Positions 35,108 through 44,264 of a stretch of DNA of 64,000 nt are shown one piece after another. The position numbers and the translations under genes were made by a program. Numbering within the stretch: position 1 is the stretch's first letter; the number at the start of each line of letters is the position of its first letter. This stretch comes from Actinobacteria bacterium HGW-Actinobacteria-4 (GTDB lineage Bacteria > Actinomycetota > Actinomycetes > Actinomycetales > Demequinaceae), in contig PHEW01000002.1 in assembly GCA_002841315.1 (NCBI GenBank), forward strand, positions 178,887 to 242,886, in the 5' to 3' direction. The notes under the pieces are model-generated. The model had not been told where the DNA came from. It ran no database searches and saw nothing but the letters and a program-made list of their open reading frames with translations.

Positions 35108-36625
35108 GTGAACCACATCGTTACCTCGACGGAAGCGTCGAGCGATTCGCGCCCGACCACAACTGACATCCGGGTTGGAGCGGTGGTTGGAACCGCAGAC
35201 CCAAGGCTCTTTGGAAGCTTTGTGGAACACCTTGGGCGCGGCGTCTACGGCGGTATCTACGAGCCCGGCCATCCCAGTGCGACGAGCGCCGGCTTTCGTG
35301 GCGACGTCTTGGATCTCGTCAAGGAACTCGGGGTCACCGTGGTGCGTTACCCCGGCGGCAACTTTGTGTCCGGCTATGACTGGCGAGACGGAGTTGGGCC
35401 ACGCGCTGATCGCCCACGGAGGCTTGATCTCGCCTGGCGATCGATTGAGTCCAACGCCTTCGGAACCGACGAGTTCATCGAGTGGTGCCGTGCTGCGGAC
35501 ATTGAGCCGATGCTCGCAGTCAACATGGGGCTCGGAGACATTCGCTCCGTGCTGCATCTGCTCGAGTACTGCAACTACGAGTCAGGTACCACCTTGTCCG
35601 ACGCACGCGCACGCAACGGTTCCGTTGCGCCGCACCAAGTACAGCTCTGGTGTCTCGGCAACGAAATCGACGGACCCTGGCAGTTGGGCCATCGAACGGC
35701 AGAGGAGTACGCGCGCGACGCCAACACTGCCGCCACTGCGATGCGACTCCTCGATCCCGACGTCGAGCTAGTCGCCGTGGGTAGTTCACACGCGGAGATG
35801 GCAACGCTCGGCGAGTGGGAGGCCACCGTAGTGAGGGCTACCGCAAACCAGATCGACCACATCTCCTGCCACATCTACTTCTTCGACGAAGGAGACCTGA
35901 CCGCGTATCTACGGTCCAAGGAGAAGCTCGACGGGTTCCTCGACACGATCGCTGCCGCGATACGCCACGCCCAGAACATCTCGCCTAGTTCACGCACTGT
36001 CAAGATCAGTCTGGACGAGTGGAACGTCTGGAACTACCGCGACTATGACCCAACGAGAGCCGCGTCGGGATTTGTCGAAGCGCCACGGCTACTCGAACAG
36101 GACTACACGGCAGTCGACGCGATCGTAGTGGGATCTCTGCTACAAAGCATCCTCGCCCACGCCGACGTCGTCTCCATTGCGGCACTGGCACAACTGGTCA
36201 ATGCGATCGGTGCGATCCGTACCGAGCCGGGCGGCCCGGCATGGCGTCAATCCATCTTTCATCCGTTTGCCCTCGCCGCGCAGAGTGCCGGGCACACAGT
36301 TCATCACGCCGAAGTCAGCGGTGCCGACGACGCTGTGATCGCCACGATCACGCGCAACCCGCTCGGAACAGTCGCACGCGTGTACCTCACGCACCGAGGC
36401 GTAGACGTCGCGAGAACCGTGACGCTCGACCTCAGTGCGCTGGGAGGCACGGTTATCACCTCCGCACAGGTGATTCATCACCCGAACCCGCGAGCAGTGA
36501 ACAGCGCCGAACGGCCCATGGAAGTTGCTCCCAAAGTCATCCCTGTGGCGACCGCTGACGGGAAGTTCACGGTGGTACTGCCGCCGATGTCGTGGACTGC
36601 TCTGAGCTTCGAGCTCACAAGATAG
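35108..36625 (+). CDS. Alpha-L-arabinofuranosidase (GH51)
   Basis: This 505-residue GH51 enzyme lacks a signal peptide, so it should act in the cytoplasm on imported arabino-oligosaccharides. The acid/base Glu is in WCLGNEIDGPW (about residue 187) and the nucleophile Glu in SLDEWNVWN (about 303). FVEHLGRGVYGGIYEPGHP near the N-terminus is a family hallmark. It starts with GTG 35108 after GGAG. A LacI regulator gene follows after 9 nt, and an importer operon diverges from it. Confidence 0.95.
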   Translation: MNHIVTSTEASSDSRPTTTDIRVGAVVGTADPRLFGSFVEHLGRGVYGGIYEPGHPSATSAGFRGDVLDLVKELGVTVVRYPGGNFVSGYDWRDGVGPRADRPRRLDLAWRSIESNAFGTDEFIEWCRAADIEPMLAVNMGLGDIRSVLHLLEYCNYESGTTLSDARARNGSVAPHQVQLWCLGNEIDGPWQLGHRTAEEYARDANTAATAMRLLDPDVELVAVGSSHAEMATLGEWEATVVRATANQIDHISCHIYFFDEGDLTAYLRSKEKLDGFLDTIAAAIRHAQNISPSSRTVKISLDEWNVWNYRDYDPTRAASGFVEAPRLLEQDYTAVDAIVVGSLLQSILAHADVVSIAALAQLVNAIGAIRTEPGGPAWRQSIFHPFALAAQSAGHTVHHAEVSGADDAVIATITRNPLGTVARVYLTHRGVDVARTVTLDLSALGGTVITSAQVIHHPNPRAVNSAERPMEVAPKVIPVATADGKFTVVLPPMSWTALSFELTR

Positions 36626-36634
36626 GATGCTCGC

Positions 36635-37651
36635 GTGACGAAACGCTCGCAGAGTGTCACCATGGCTGACGTCGGCGCACGCGCTGGCGTCACTGCGCGC
36701 ACGGTTTCCAACGTGCTTTCGAGCAACGCCCCGGTCAAGCCAGAGACTCGCGAGCGTGTGCTGCGCGCTGTCGACGAACTCGGATATCGCATGAACAACT
36801 CTGCCCGAGGACTCCGCACCGGCCGTACGGGCACCATCGCACTCGCTATCCCGAATATTGGGATCGAGTACTTCGCCGAGTTAGCTCGGCTCATCATGGA
36901 CGAGGCTGCGCGGCACGATTGGGCAGTCGTACTGCAACAGACGGGTGCTCGGCGTCGCACGGAGATTGACATCTTGTCCGGTGCGCGGCGTGAGCATACC
37001 GACGGGCTCATCTTTCAACCTCACGCCCTTGGTCCTGGGGACGAACGCTACCTTGCCGGCAACGACCGGCTTGTGATCCTCGGCGACAGGATCTTCAACG
37101 GTCCCGTCGATCACGTGGTGATGAAAAACGTCGAGTCTGCACGCACGGCGACCGAGTACCTCATTGATCGCGGCAGGAGACGAATCGCCGCTATCGGTGC
37201 GAGCTCGCAAGAGCACGTCGTTAGTGCGGCGTCGCTACGCCTGCGCGGCTACCAGGAAGCGCTTCGCGCTGCCGGCCTCGAGATCGCAAGCGAGCGAGTA
37301 ATGGTTGTGGACGAGTGGTTCATGGCCGACGGTGCCGCCGCGATGAACCGCCTGCTCGATCAACCGCATCCACCAGACGCAGTGTTCTGTTTCAACGACT
37401 CGATGGCGATCGGCGCCTTGCATGCAATCGCTAGTCGTGGCCAACGAGCACCCGATGATGTTGCTGTGATCGGCTTTGACAACATTCCGGCCGCCCAGTA
37501 CACGAACCCTTCTTTGACGACAGTCGAGCCCGGCACCGCCCAAGTGGCGAAGTATGCAGTGGACGCACTCGCCGCAAGGGTGAGTGGGAGCCACGAGCCT
37601 CCGCGCGAGATCTTCACTGCGTACTCACTCGTGGTGCGCCGCTCAGCCTAG
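36635..37651 (+). CDS. LacI family transcriptional regulator 1
   Basis: This 338-residue regulator has a helix-turn-helix TMADVGARAGVTARTVSNVLS, the hinge YRMNNSARGLRTGRTGTIAL and a periplasmic-binding-protein-like sensor domain. It probably represses the GH51 gene and importer system 1 through the TTCATCGATGAA-type sites, with an arabinose derivative as inducer; this is inference from position. It starts with GTG 36635. TAGGAT, overlapping the GH51 stop codon, lies six nt upstream, so it may also have its own leaderless transcript. Confidence 0.9.
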   Translation: MTKRSQSVTMADVGARAGVTARTVSNVLSSNAPVKPETRERVLRAVDELGYRMNNSARGLRTGRTGTIALAIPNIGIEYFAELARLIMDEAARHDWAVVLQQTGARRRTEIDILSGARREHTDGLIFQPHALGPGDERYLAGNDRLVILGDRIFNGPVDHVVMKNVESARTATEYLIDRGRRRIAAIGASSQEHVVSAASLRLRGYQEALRAAGLEIASERVMVVDEWFMADGAAAMNRLLDQPHPPDAVFCFNDSMAIGALHAIASRGQRAPDDVAVIGFDNIPAAQYTNPSLTTVEPGTAQVAKYAVDALAARVSGSHEPPREIFTAYSLVVRRSA

Positions 37652-37685
37652 GCAACCACACCCCTCCTTCGCTCAAAGCCCGGCA

Positions 37686-37714
37686 TTGACTCTGGTGCTT
37701 GTCGCTGCTATGGT
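37686..37714 (+). promoter_or_regulatory. Promoter of importer system 2 operon
   Basis: TTGACT (37686-37691), 17-nt spacer, TATGGT (37709-37714). The shared 24-bp operator element begins about 10 nt further on, near the predicted transcription start. Confidence 0.75.
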
Positions 37715-37723
37715 CTGGACCAA

Positions 37724-37747
37724 CGAAAACCTTTTCGGAGTTTTCGG
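37724..37747 (-). promoter_or_regulatory. Shared 24-bp operator element, copy A
   Basis: Read on the minus strand, it carries CCGAAAACT followed by CCGAAAAGGTTTT. It contains the inverted pair CGAAAA / TTTTCG plus a further half-site. The same element, with 20 of 24 bases identical, occurs at 44210-44233 before the aldo/keto reductase gene. Its position at the start site of the importer operon is right for a repressor. Confidence 0.7.
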
Positions 37748-37914
37748 ATGTCGCATGGTGTGGGCACCGAAGTCTCCGATCTGATGATCGTGGCGACGAG
37801 GCCAGCACTGGCGATCGACGTCGGCGAGCGAACAGGTCTCTGTGAGCTCGCCACCCGAATCCTGCGGCACCGAGCCGCGATTCGCTCAAAGGAGAGCAGG
37901 AGGAAAGTCTCACC

Positions 37915-39231
37915 ATGTCCACCACACAGAAGCGCGGCATGACATCGGCGATCGTCGCCACCATTGCCGCAGGACTCATCACGCTCAGCGCGTGTTCAAC
38001 GAACCCCGCTGACACCACCAGCCCAGATCCGGGCAACACCGACAGTCCCGATCTGGCCGCCGGTGTCGACGACGGCACCGAACTCACGCTCTGGTCGCGT
38101 GCAGCGACGGAGCAGGTCACCCGTGCGTTCGTTGACGCGTACAACGCAACACACCAGAACCAAGTCAATCTCACCATCATTCCGACTGACGACTTCGTCA
38201 CGACAGTCGGCGGTGCAGCTGGATCCAACACACTCCCCGATCTGCTTTCTGCGGACATCGTGTTCGTTCCGAACTGGACGTCGCAGGGCTTGTTTGCGGA
38301 CATCACCGACCGCATTGAGGCCCTGCCGTTTGGCGGTCAGGTAGCGGACGCCCACGTCCAAGCCGGCGTCTGGGATGGCAAGAAGCACGTTGTGCCGCAC
38401 ACGATGGACCTATCGGTCATCTTCTGGAACAAGGACCTCTACGCACAGGCCGGGCTTGACCCCGACCAGGGTCCGCGAACCTTGGAAGAACTCGCCGAGC
38501 ACGCTCGAGCAGTCAACGCCGTGCCGGGAGACCACGCGGGGACCTACTTTGGGGGCAACTGCGGTGGATGCTTGGTGTTCACGTGGTTCCCGTCTATCTG
38601 GGCTGCAGGCGCCGAGGTGATGAACGAGGCCGGAACCGAGGCCAACTTCACGAGCCCCCAGGCGAAGGCAGTACTCGACATCTATCGTGGGCTCGTTCAA
38701 GACGGCATCGTCCTCGACGGCACGCGTGAAGAGACGGGAGCTACGTGGGTAGCGCCGTTCATCGACGGCAAGGTCGGAGTCATGCCGATGCCCAACACCA
38801 TGCTGCCCGCTGCACTGGAGGCAGACTTCGAGACCGGCGTGATCGGAATCCCCGGTCCCGGCGGTGGCGACTCCACCTTTGTCGGTGGGGACGGACTCGG
38901 CATCAGCAAGGACAGCAAGAACGTCGATGCAGCGTGGCACTTCCTGGCGTGGACGCTCACTGAAGAGGCGCAACTTGACGTGCTTGCCGCGAACGGCTTC
39001 GCTGTCGCTCGCACTGACCTAGTTGACAACGAGTTCGCGGCTGCGGACGCGCGCTTGGTCACCATCAACGAGGTCGCTGGCAAGGGAAAGACTCCCTTCG
39101 CCCAGAACTTCAATGCAGCATTCAACGCCCCGTCTAGCCCGTGGATTGAGCTGTTCCGCAACTACGTATTCGGCGATGGCAGCACGCTCGAAAGCGACAA
39201 CGCAGCGGTCACCGCAGAACTGGCGCGCTAG
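37915..39231 (+). CDS. Sugar ABC transporter substrate-binding lipoprotein, system 2
   Basis: This 438-residue family 1 SBP has a signal peptide with lipobox LSAC (about residue 27). The mature part begins with an acidic linker and ELTLWSRAATEQVTRAFVDAYNATHQ. It delivers a sugar to the permeases encoded next. A strong AGGAGG precedes the ATG. With GH127 in the same operon the ligand may be a beta-L-arabinofuranoside from plant glycoproteins. The leader of about 190 nt holds the operator and no ORF. Confidence 0.88.
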   Translation: MSTTQKRGMTSAIVATIAAGLITLSACSTNPADTTSPDPGNTDSPDLAAGVDDGTELTLWSRAATEQVTRAFVDAYNATHQNQVNLTIIPTDDFVTTVGGAAGSNTLPDLLSADIVFVPNWTSQGLFADITDRIEALPFGGQVADAHVQAGVWDGKKHVVPHTMDLSVIFWNKDLYAQAGLDPDQGPRTLEELAEHARAVNAVPGDHAGTYFGGNCGGCLVFTWFPSIWAAGAEVMNEAGTEANFTSPQAKAVLDIYRGLVQDGIVLDGTREETGATWVAPFIDGKVGVMPMPNTMLPAALEADFETGVIGIPGPGGGDSTFVGGDGLGISKDSKNVDAAWHFLAWTLTEEAQLDVLAANGFAVARTDLVDNEFAAADARLVTINEVAGKGKTPFAQNFNAAFNAPSSPWIELFRNYVFGDGSTLESDNAAVTAELAR

Positions 39232-39261
39232 ACCCACTAGCGCTTCACACCACAAACACCA

Positions 39262-39298
39262 GCGGTCTGGGTGCGGGTTAGGCCCGCACCCAGACCGC
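39262..39298 (+). terminator. Strong intercistronic hairpin
   Basis: A perfect 16-bp stem, GCGGTCTGGGTGCGGG with its complement, and a TTAGG loop sits between the SBP gene and the first permease. With no T-run it may act as a partial terminator or as an RNA 3' stabiliser, keeping SBP transcripts more abundant than permease transcripts, a common device in such operons. Confidence 0.75.
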
Positions 39299-39317
39299 AA
39301 CAATCGAAAGGTCAATC

Positions 39318-40310
39318 ATGACTGCCCCGTCGCACCCCGCGGTGCCTCCGCCGTCCGCCGCACCCGGTGCCAGCGCCCGCGGCGGCACCTTGACCCCTCA
39401 AGCGCCACGGCGCAGACGCTGGCGCCAGACTCGCTCCGCGAAGGGCGTGCTCTTCGCGGCGCCTCTTGCGGCCTTCATCGTGCTCTTCTTCATCGTTCCT
39501 CTCATCACCGTGATGACGATGTCTGCGAGCGACTGGCCACTGATCCGGGGCTATAGCGGCTCTAACTTCCCTGACAACTTCAGTGCACCCCCAGCGACTC
39601 CCGGCGCGCCCGCGTATGGCGTTCTCAATGACCCCAGCCTGTGGCCCGCAGTGGTCTTCACCGTGAAGTACACAGTCATCGTCACCGTGGTGATGCTGGC
39701 ACTCGCACTCGGGCTCGCACTGCTCGTGCAGGAAGTCACGCGCTGGAACTCCCTGCTACGCACCGCCTTCCTGATCCCGAGCGCGGTAGGTCTCGCGACG
39801 GCCTCGCTCTTGTTCTATGGGTTCTACACACCCGCCTTCGGCCCGGTGAATCCGCTGCTGGTCTCACTGGGACTTCCCCGGATTGAGTTCCTCGGAAGTC
39901 AAGACGGCATCCTGTGGTCCACCGTGGTGCTGATTATCTGGCGCTTCACCGGCTTCTTCATGCTCATCATCATGGTTGGCCTACAGGGCATATCCCACGA
40001 CGTGTACGAAGCCGCCAGAGTCGACGGCGCCAACGCAGCGCAGATGTTTCGCCGCATCACGCTTCCCCTCTTGCGACCTTCCCTCGTGCTCTGCCTCGTG
40101 ATCTGCGTGACGGGCTCGCTGTTGGCATTCGACCACTTCTACATCATCTCGAAGGGAGCAGAGGGAACGTCGACCATCGTGATGTTGATCTTCGCCGAAG
40201 CGTTCACCCGGTTCGACCTGGGAACGGCGGCCGCTCTCAGCGTGCTGGTCCTCGTCGCGCTGGTCTTCATCAATGTGTTCCAACTACGCGTGCTTCGAGC
40301 ACGGGACTGA
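39318..40310 (+). CDS. Sugar ABC transporter permease (MalF-type), system 2
   Basis: This 330-residue CUT1 permease has a Pro/Ala-rich, basic N-terminal tail of about 45 residues followed by six membrane helices. The EAA loop is YEAARVDGANAAQMFRRITLPLLRP (about 230-254). GAAAGG precedes the ATG. It follows the SBP gene after the strong hairpin and pairs with the next gene. Confidence 0.88.
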   Translation: MTAPSHPAVPPPSAAPGASARGGTLTPQAPRRRRWRQTRSAKGVLFAAPLAAFIVLFFIVPLITVMTMSASDWPLIRGYSGSNFPDNFSAPPATPGAPAYGVLNDPSLWPAVVFTVKYTVIVTVVMLALALGLALLVQEVTRWNSLLRTAFLIPSAVGLATASLLFYGFYTPAFGPVNPLLVSLGLPRIEFLGSQDGILWSTVVLIIWRFTGFFMLIIMVGLQGISHDVYEAARVDGANAAQMFRRITLPLLRPSLVLCLVICVTGSLLAFDHFYIISKGAEGTSTIVMLIFAEAFTRFDLGTAAALSVLVLVALVFINVFQLRVLRARD

Positions 40311-40321
40311 GGTCTGTCATC

Positions 40322-41155
40322 GTGAATCTCAAGCAGATTGCCATACGCACCCCGTACTACGTGGTGACCGGTGGACTCGCGATCATCTTTCTCACACCGC
40401 TGGTGTGGAGCGCGGTGGCGTCGGTGTCCCCTCACCCAAGCACGAACCAGCGCGATGGTTACGGTTTCGGCAACTTCGAGACCTTGGCCAGCGGCGGCGG
40501 CATCGGCGCGACGCTACCCCAGTTCGTGATGAACAGCCTGACGGTCTCGGCCATGACAGTAGTGTTCACGCTGTTCCTCGCAGTGTTCGCGGGCTATGCC
40601 TTCGCGAGGTTCCAGTTCCCTGGGAAGAATGCGCTCTTTCTGATGGTTCTCGCCATCTTGATGATCCCACCGGCCACGCTGCTAGTCCCGATGTATGCCC
40701 TCATGAACCTGGTGGGGTTGTCCAACTCCCTTGTTGGCGTCAGCGTCTTCATCACCTTGTTCCAGTTGCCCTTCGCGATCTTCATGATGCGCATCGCGTT
40801 CGAAGCGATACCCGTTGAACTCGAAGAGTCGGCGCTTGTGGACGGATGCACCTTCTTCGGTGCGCTCCGGCGTGTCATGCTCCCCGCCGCAGTTCCTGGA
40901 CTCGTCACGGTTGGGTTGTTCTCCTTTCTCGCGGCGTGGAATGACCTGCTCGCGCCACTGATGATCCTGCGGGATCCCGCCACCTACGTGCTTCCGCAAG
41001 CCGTCACCATTCTGAGGCAAGGCGTCATGGGAACGGTGGACTTCGGCATCACCCAGGCGGGCGTGATGATTCTGGCGCTACCGTGCGTCTTCCTCTTCCT
41101 CACCTTGCAGCGGTACTACGTCAAGGGATTCATGTCCGGCGCTCTGAAGGGATAG
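40322..41155 (+). CDS. Sugar ABC transporter permease (MalG-type), system 2
   Basis: This 277-residue permease has six helices and the EAA loop EESALVDGCTFFGALRRVMLPAAVPG, ending SGALKG. The ORF track opens the frame at 39914, inside the previous gene; homology starts at GTG 40322, 11 nt after that gene's stop. No ATPase is encoded in the operon, as in system 1. Confidence 0.87.
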   Translation: MNLKQIAIRTPYYVVTGGLAIIFLTPLVWSAVASVSPHPSTNQRDGYGFGNFETLASGGGIGATLPQFVMNSLTVSAMTVVFTLFLAVFAGYAFARFQFPGKNALFLMVLAILMIPPATLLVPMYALMNLVGLSNSLVGVSVFITLFQLPFAIFMMRIAFEAIPVELEESALVDGCTFFGALRRVMLPAAVPGLVTVGLFSFLAAWNDLLAPLMILRDPATYVLPQAVTILRQGVMGTVDFGITQAGVMILALPCVFLFLTLQRYYVKGFMSGALKG

Positions 41156-41163
41156 TCACAGTC

Positions 41164-43131
41164 ATGCTCAACAAGCCTCAACCCGGCGTTCAAGCGCCCG
41201 CCGTGCCGACAAGGGACACCGTGCTCACCCCGCTGGGTGTCGATAGCGTTCACCTGCACGGGACGGGGTTCTGGCCCCACCGGCAACTCGTCAACAGCAC
41301 CAACTCACTGGCCCATTGTTACTCCTGGCTGGAACGAGCCGGCTGGACTCGGAACTTCGAGCTCGCAGCTCAGGGCCGGCTCGCCCATCAGCGTAGCGGT
41401 CGAGAGTTCTCAGACTCTGAGGTCTACAAGGTGCTCGAAGCCCACGCATGGGAGGTGGCCCGCGGCGAGAGTGATCCTGCGGTCGAGGCACGCATGCAAC
41501 GCCTGCTCTCAGTCGTCATGGCTGCGCAAGAACAGGACGGCTACCTCAATACAGCGTTCGGGCGGGAGGGGCAACCCGCTCGCTACAGCGACCTCGAGTG
41601 GGGCCACGAGCTCTACTGTTACGGCCACCTCCTGCAAGCTGCGGTGGCAGTTGGGCGCGCATTGGGAACGGACCATCCGTTCATGCGCACTGCCGTTCGG
41701 GTTGCTGATCATATCTGCACGGAGTTCGGGATGGGAGCGCGCGAAGGCATCTGCGGCCATCCCGAAGTGGAACTGGGGCTCGTCGAGTTTGGGCGATTGC
41801 TAGCCGAGCCGCGATATGTCCAGCAAGCGCTCGCCTTTCTCGACAGGCGTGGCCTCGGCACGCTGGGAGAGATCGAGTACGAGCCCGAGTACTTTCAGGA
41901 CGACCAGCCCATCCGTGAGGCAACGGTGTTGCGAGGTCACGCTGTGCGCGCGTTGTACCTGTCGGCCGCCGCGGTCGATATCGCGGTAGAGGCAGCCGAT
42001 CATGAGCTGCTATGGATCCTCGAGCGGCAATGGTCAAACACCGTCGCCAAGCGCACGTACATCACCGGCGGCATGGGATCTCGCCATCACGGCGAGGCAT
42101 TTGGGCTCGATTGGGAGCTCCCTCCAGACGGCGCCTACTGCGAGACCTGCGCGGGCGTCGGCGCGCTGATGTTCAGTTGGCGATTGCTCCTCGCGACCGG
42201 GAATCCGCGCTACGGGGACTTCATCGAAAGGGTTCTGTACAACATCATTGCGACGTCTCCTGCAGAGGACGGCCGGGCCTTCTTCTACGCGAACCCCTTG
42301 CACCAGAGGGTCGCGCCTGCAGTGTTACCCGCGCCTGACAAGATTCAGTCGCGAGTCTCCTCCGGGATGCGAGCACCATGGTTTGGCGTGTCGTGTTGCC
42401 CGCCCAACGTTGCTCGAACGTTGGCTTCGCTGGGCGCGTACATGGCGACGTCGACTGCCTTGGGCATCCAGATGCATCAGTATTGGTCAGCCCAGGTCAC
42501 TGCCCAAGTTCCCGGTGGAACCGCGACCCTCAATGTTGAGACGGGGTATCCTCGTGATGGCGAGATCGTGGTCACCATTGTCGAGACGCCACTCTCTCAG
42601 TGGGATCTCCAGTTTCGGATTCCCGAATGGGCACACGGTGCGACCATCCAGCACAACGATCAGCCCGTTGTCGCAGCCACACCTGGCAGTGCCGCGATCT
42701 CAGCGGTATTCGCCCCCGGAGACACGGTGGTTCTCCACTTGCCTATGCAGCCCCGCTTCACCTACCCGTCTCCAAGCATCGATGCGGTTCGGGGCACGGT
42801 CGCCGTTGAACGGGGCCCAGAAGTCTTCTGCCTCGAGTCGGTCGACCTGCCCGAGAACACTGGAGTGGACGAGATCTGGCTTGACCCAAGTCGCCCTCTC
42901 TCCGACGACTCCGTCGACCGCAATCGGGTGGTCGCGCAGGGCGTGCATAGCGTCTACGAGCCTGGGGCCTGGCCCTACCAAACTCACCCCGAGACCCCCG
43001 TCGACGACACAGTAGAGATTCCATTGATCCCGTACCGAACCTGGGCGAATCGAGGCCCGTCGTCGATGCGCGTATGGCTGCCGCACGTGGCGGACTCCGC
43101 CACACGTGACGGGCCAGCGGAAAAGCATTAG
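41164..43131 (+). CDS. Beta-L-arabinofuranosidase (GH127)
   Basis: This 655-residue protein matches the length of GH127 enzymes such as Bifidobacterium HypBA1, which release beta-L-arabinofuranose from hydroxyproline-linked arabinans. Signature stretches are CETCAGVGALMFSWRLLLATG and FGVSCCPPNVARTLASLG, where the nucleophilic cysteine of the zinc-thiolate active site lies (about residue 411). There is no signal peptide, so the substrate is imported first. The start is ATG 41164, 8 nt after the permease stop; the ORF-track start lies inside the permease gene. Confidence 0.92.
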   Translation: MLNKPQPGVQAPAVPTRDTVLTPLGVDSVHLHGTGFWPHRQLVNSTNSLAHCYSWLERAGWTRNFELAAQGRLAHQRSGREFSDSEVYKVLEAHAWEVARGESDPAVEARMQRLLSVVMAAQEQDGYLNTAFGREGQPARYSDLEWGHELYCYGHLLQAAVAVGRALGTDHPFMRTAVRVADHICTEFGMGAREGICGHPEVELGLVEFGRLLAEPRYVQQALAFLDRRGLGTLGEIEYEPEYFQDDQPIREATVLRGHAVRALYLSAAAVDIAVEAADHELLWILERQWSNTVAKRTYITGGMGSRHHGEAFGLDWELPPDGAYCETCAGVGALMFSWRLLLATGNPRYGDFIERVLYNIIATSPAEDGRAFFYANPLHQRVAPAVLPAPDKIQSRVSSGMRAPWFGVSCCPPNVARTLASLGAYMATSTALGIQMHQYWSAQVTAQVPGGTATLNVETGYPRDGEIVVTIVETPLSQWDLQFRIPEWAHGATIQHNDQPVVAATPGSAAISAVFAPGDTVVLHLPMQPRFTYPSPSIDAVRGTVAVERGPEVFCLESVDLPENTGVDEIWLDPSRPLSDDSVDRNRVVAQGVHSVYEPGAWPYQTHPETPVDDTVEIPLIPYRTWANRGPSSMRVWLPHVADSATRDGPAEKH

Positions 43132-43205
43132 GGTGCACTAGGAGCATCCTCGGCACGCCCCCAGGGTCGAGGGCACGCCACGACGACTTGCGGCGAAGGA
43201 GAACA

Positions 43206-44213
43206 GTGAGAAAGGCAACCACTCTTCACGACGTCGCTGAACTGGCTGGCGTATCTATCGCAACGGTGTCGAAGGCCCTCAACGGCAAGGCTCACGTGCG
43301 AGCGGAAACCCGTCTCAAAGTGGAACGTGCCGCAGCGGAGCTGAACTTCAGCCCCAACCCGGCCGCTCGGCACCTGCTGAAGGGCCGCACGGGCACCGTG
43401 GGCCTGCTGACCAATGACCTTGAAGGACGGTTCTCGCTTCCGGTCCTCATGGGAGCTGAAGACGCATTTGGGGCGGACAGCACGTCCGTGCTGCTGTGTG
43501 ACGCACGCGGTGACTCGATTCGCGAGCAACACCACCTCAAGTCATTGCTCGGTCGCCGTGTTGATGGCTTGATCGTGGTGGGTGACAAGACGGACGCACG
43601 CCCGAGTCTGGGGCCCTTGCCGATTCCCGTTGTCTACGCCTACGCGCCTTCAGTCGATGATGCGGATGTCTCGGTGGTGAGTGACAACGTCGGTGCGGGA
43701 CAACTCGCGATTCAGCACCTCGCGCAGCTCGGCCGCCGGCGCATCGGCTATGTCACCGGCGATCGCACCTATCAAGCCGCCCGTGATCGTGCCGAGGGCG
43801 CACTCGTGGCACTGCAGTCGCACTCATTGAGCATGGTGGGTGGCGAGCCGTTGTACGGTTCCTGGACCGAAGGCTGGGGTCGAGCCGCGGCGAGGATCCT
43901 GCTCGACCTCGATCCGGAGATCGACGCGATTTCGTGTGGAAGCGACCAGATCGCGCGGGGCGTCATTGACGCTCTCCGGGAGAACGGGAAGGACGTTCCC
44001 AGCCAGGTGGCAGTCACGGGGCACGACAACTGGGAACCCATTGCCACTCAATCACGCCCACCATTAACGACAATCGACATCAACCTTGAGGTCATTGGGC
44101 GGGTGGCCGCTCAAGTGCTCTCGCGAGCCATGGCAGGCGACCCAGAGCGGGGCGGCGTGACTGCCATTGCCTGCCGGCTCGTCGCTCGAGGTTCCACGAT
44201 TGCAGATTCCTGA
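43206..44213 (+). CDS. LacI family transcriptional regulator 2
   Basis: This 335-residue regulator has a helix-turn-helix TLHDVAELAGVSIATVSKALNG, the hinge NPAARHLLKGRTGTVGLL and a sugar-sensor domain. It follows GH127 and precedes the aldo/keto reductase, so it is the best candidate to bind the 24-bp element present in front of both the importer operon and the reductase. It starts with GTG 43206 behind GAAGGAG; the ORF-track TTG start at 43188 is less likely. Its stop codon lies within copy B of the element. Confidence 0.9.
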   Translation: MRKATTLHDVAELAGVSIATVSKALNGKAHVRAETRLKVERAAAELNFSPNPAARHLLKGRTGTVGLLTNDLEGRFSLPVLMGAEDAFGADSTSVLLCDARGDSIREQHHLKSLLGRRVDGLIVVGDKTDARPSLGPLPIPVVYAYAPSVDDADVSVVSDNVGAGQLAIQHLAQLGRRRIGYVTGDRTYQAARDRAEGALVALQSHSLSMVGGEPLYGSWTEGWGRAAARILLDLDPEIDAISCGSDQIARGVIDALRENGKDVPSQVAVTGHDNWEPIATQSRPPLTTIDINLEVIGRVAAQVLSRAMAGDPERGGVTAIACRLVARGSTIADS

Positions 44214-44233
44214 AAATTCCGAAAAGGTTTTAC
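44210..44233 (+). promoter_or_regulatory. Shared 24-bp operator element, copy B
   Basis: CTGAAAATT followed by CCGAAAAGGTTTT repeats the element at 37724 in opposite orientation (20 of 24 identical). It overlaps TTTACA, a possible -35 box (44229-44234) that stands 18 nt before the TACGAT -10 box of the aldo/keto reductase gene. Confidence 0.7.
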
Positions 44234-44264
44234 ATTCAGATGACTTGTTGGCTACGATTGCCGC

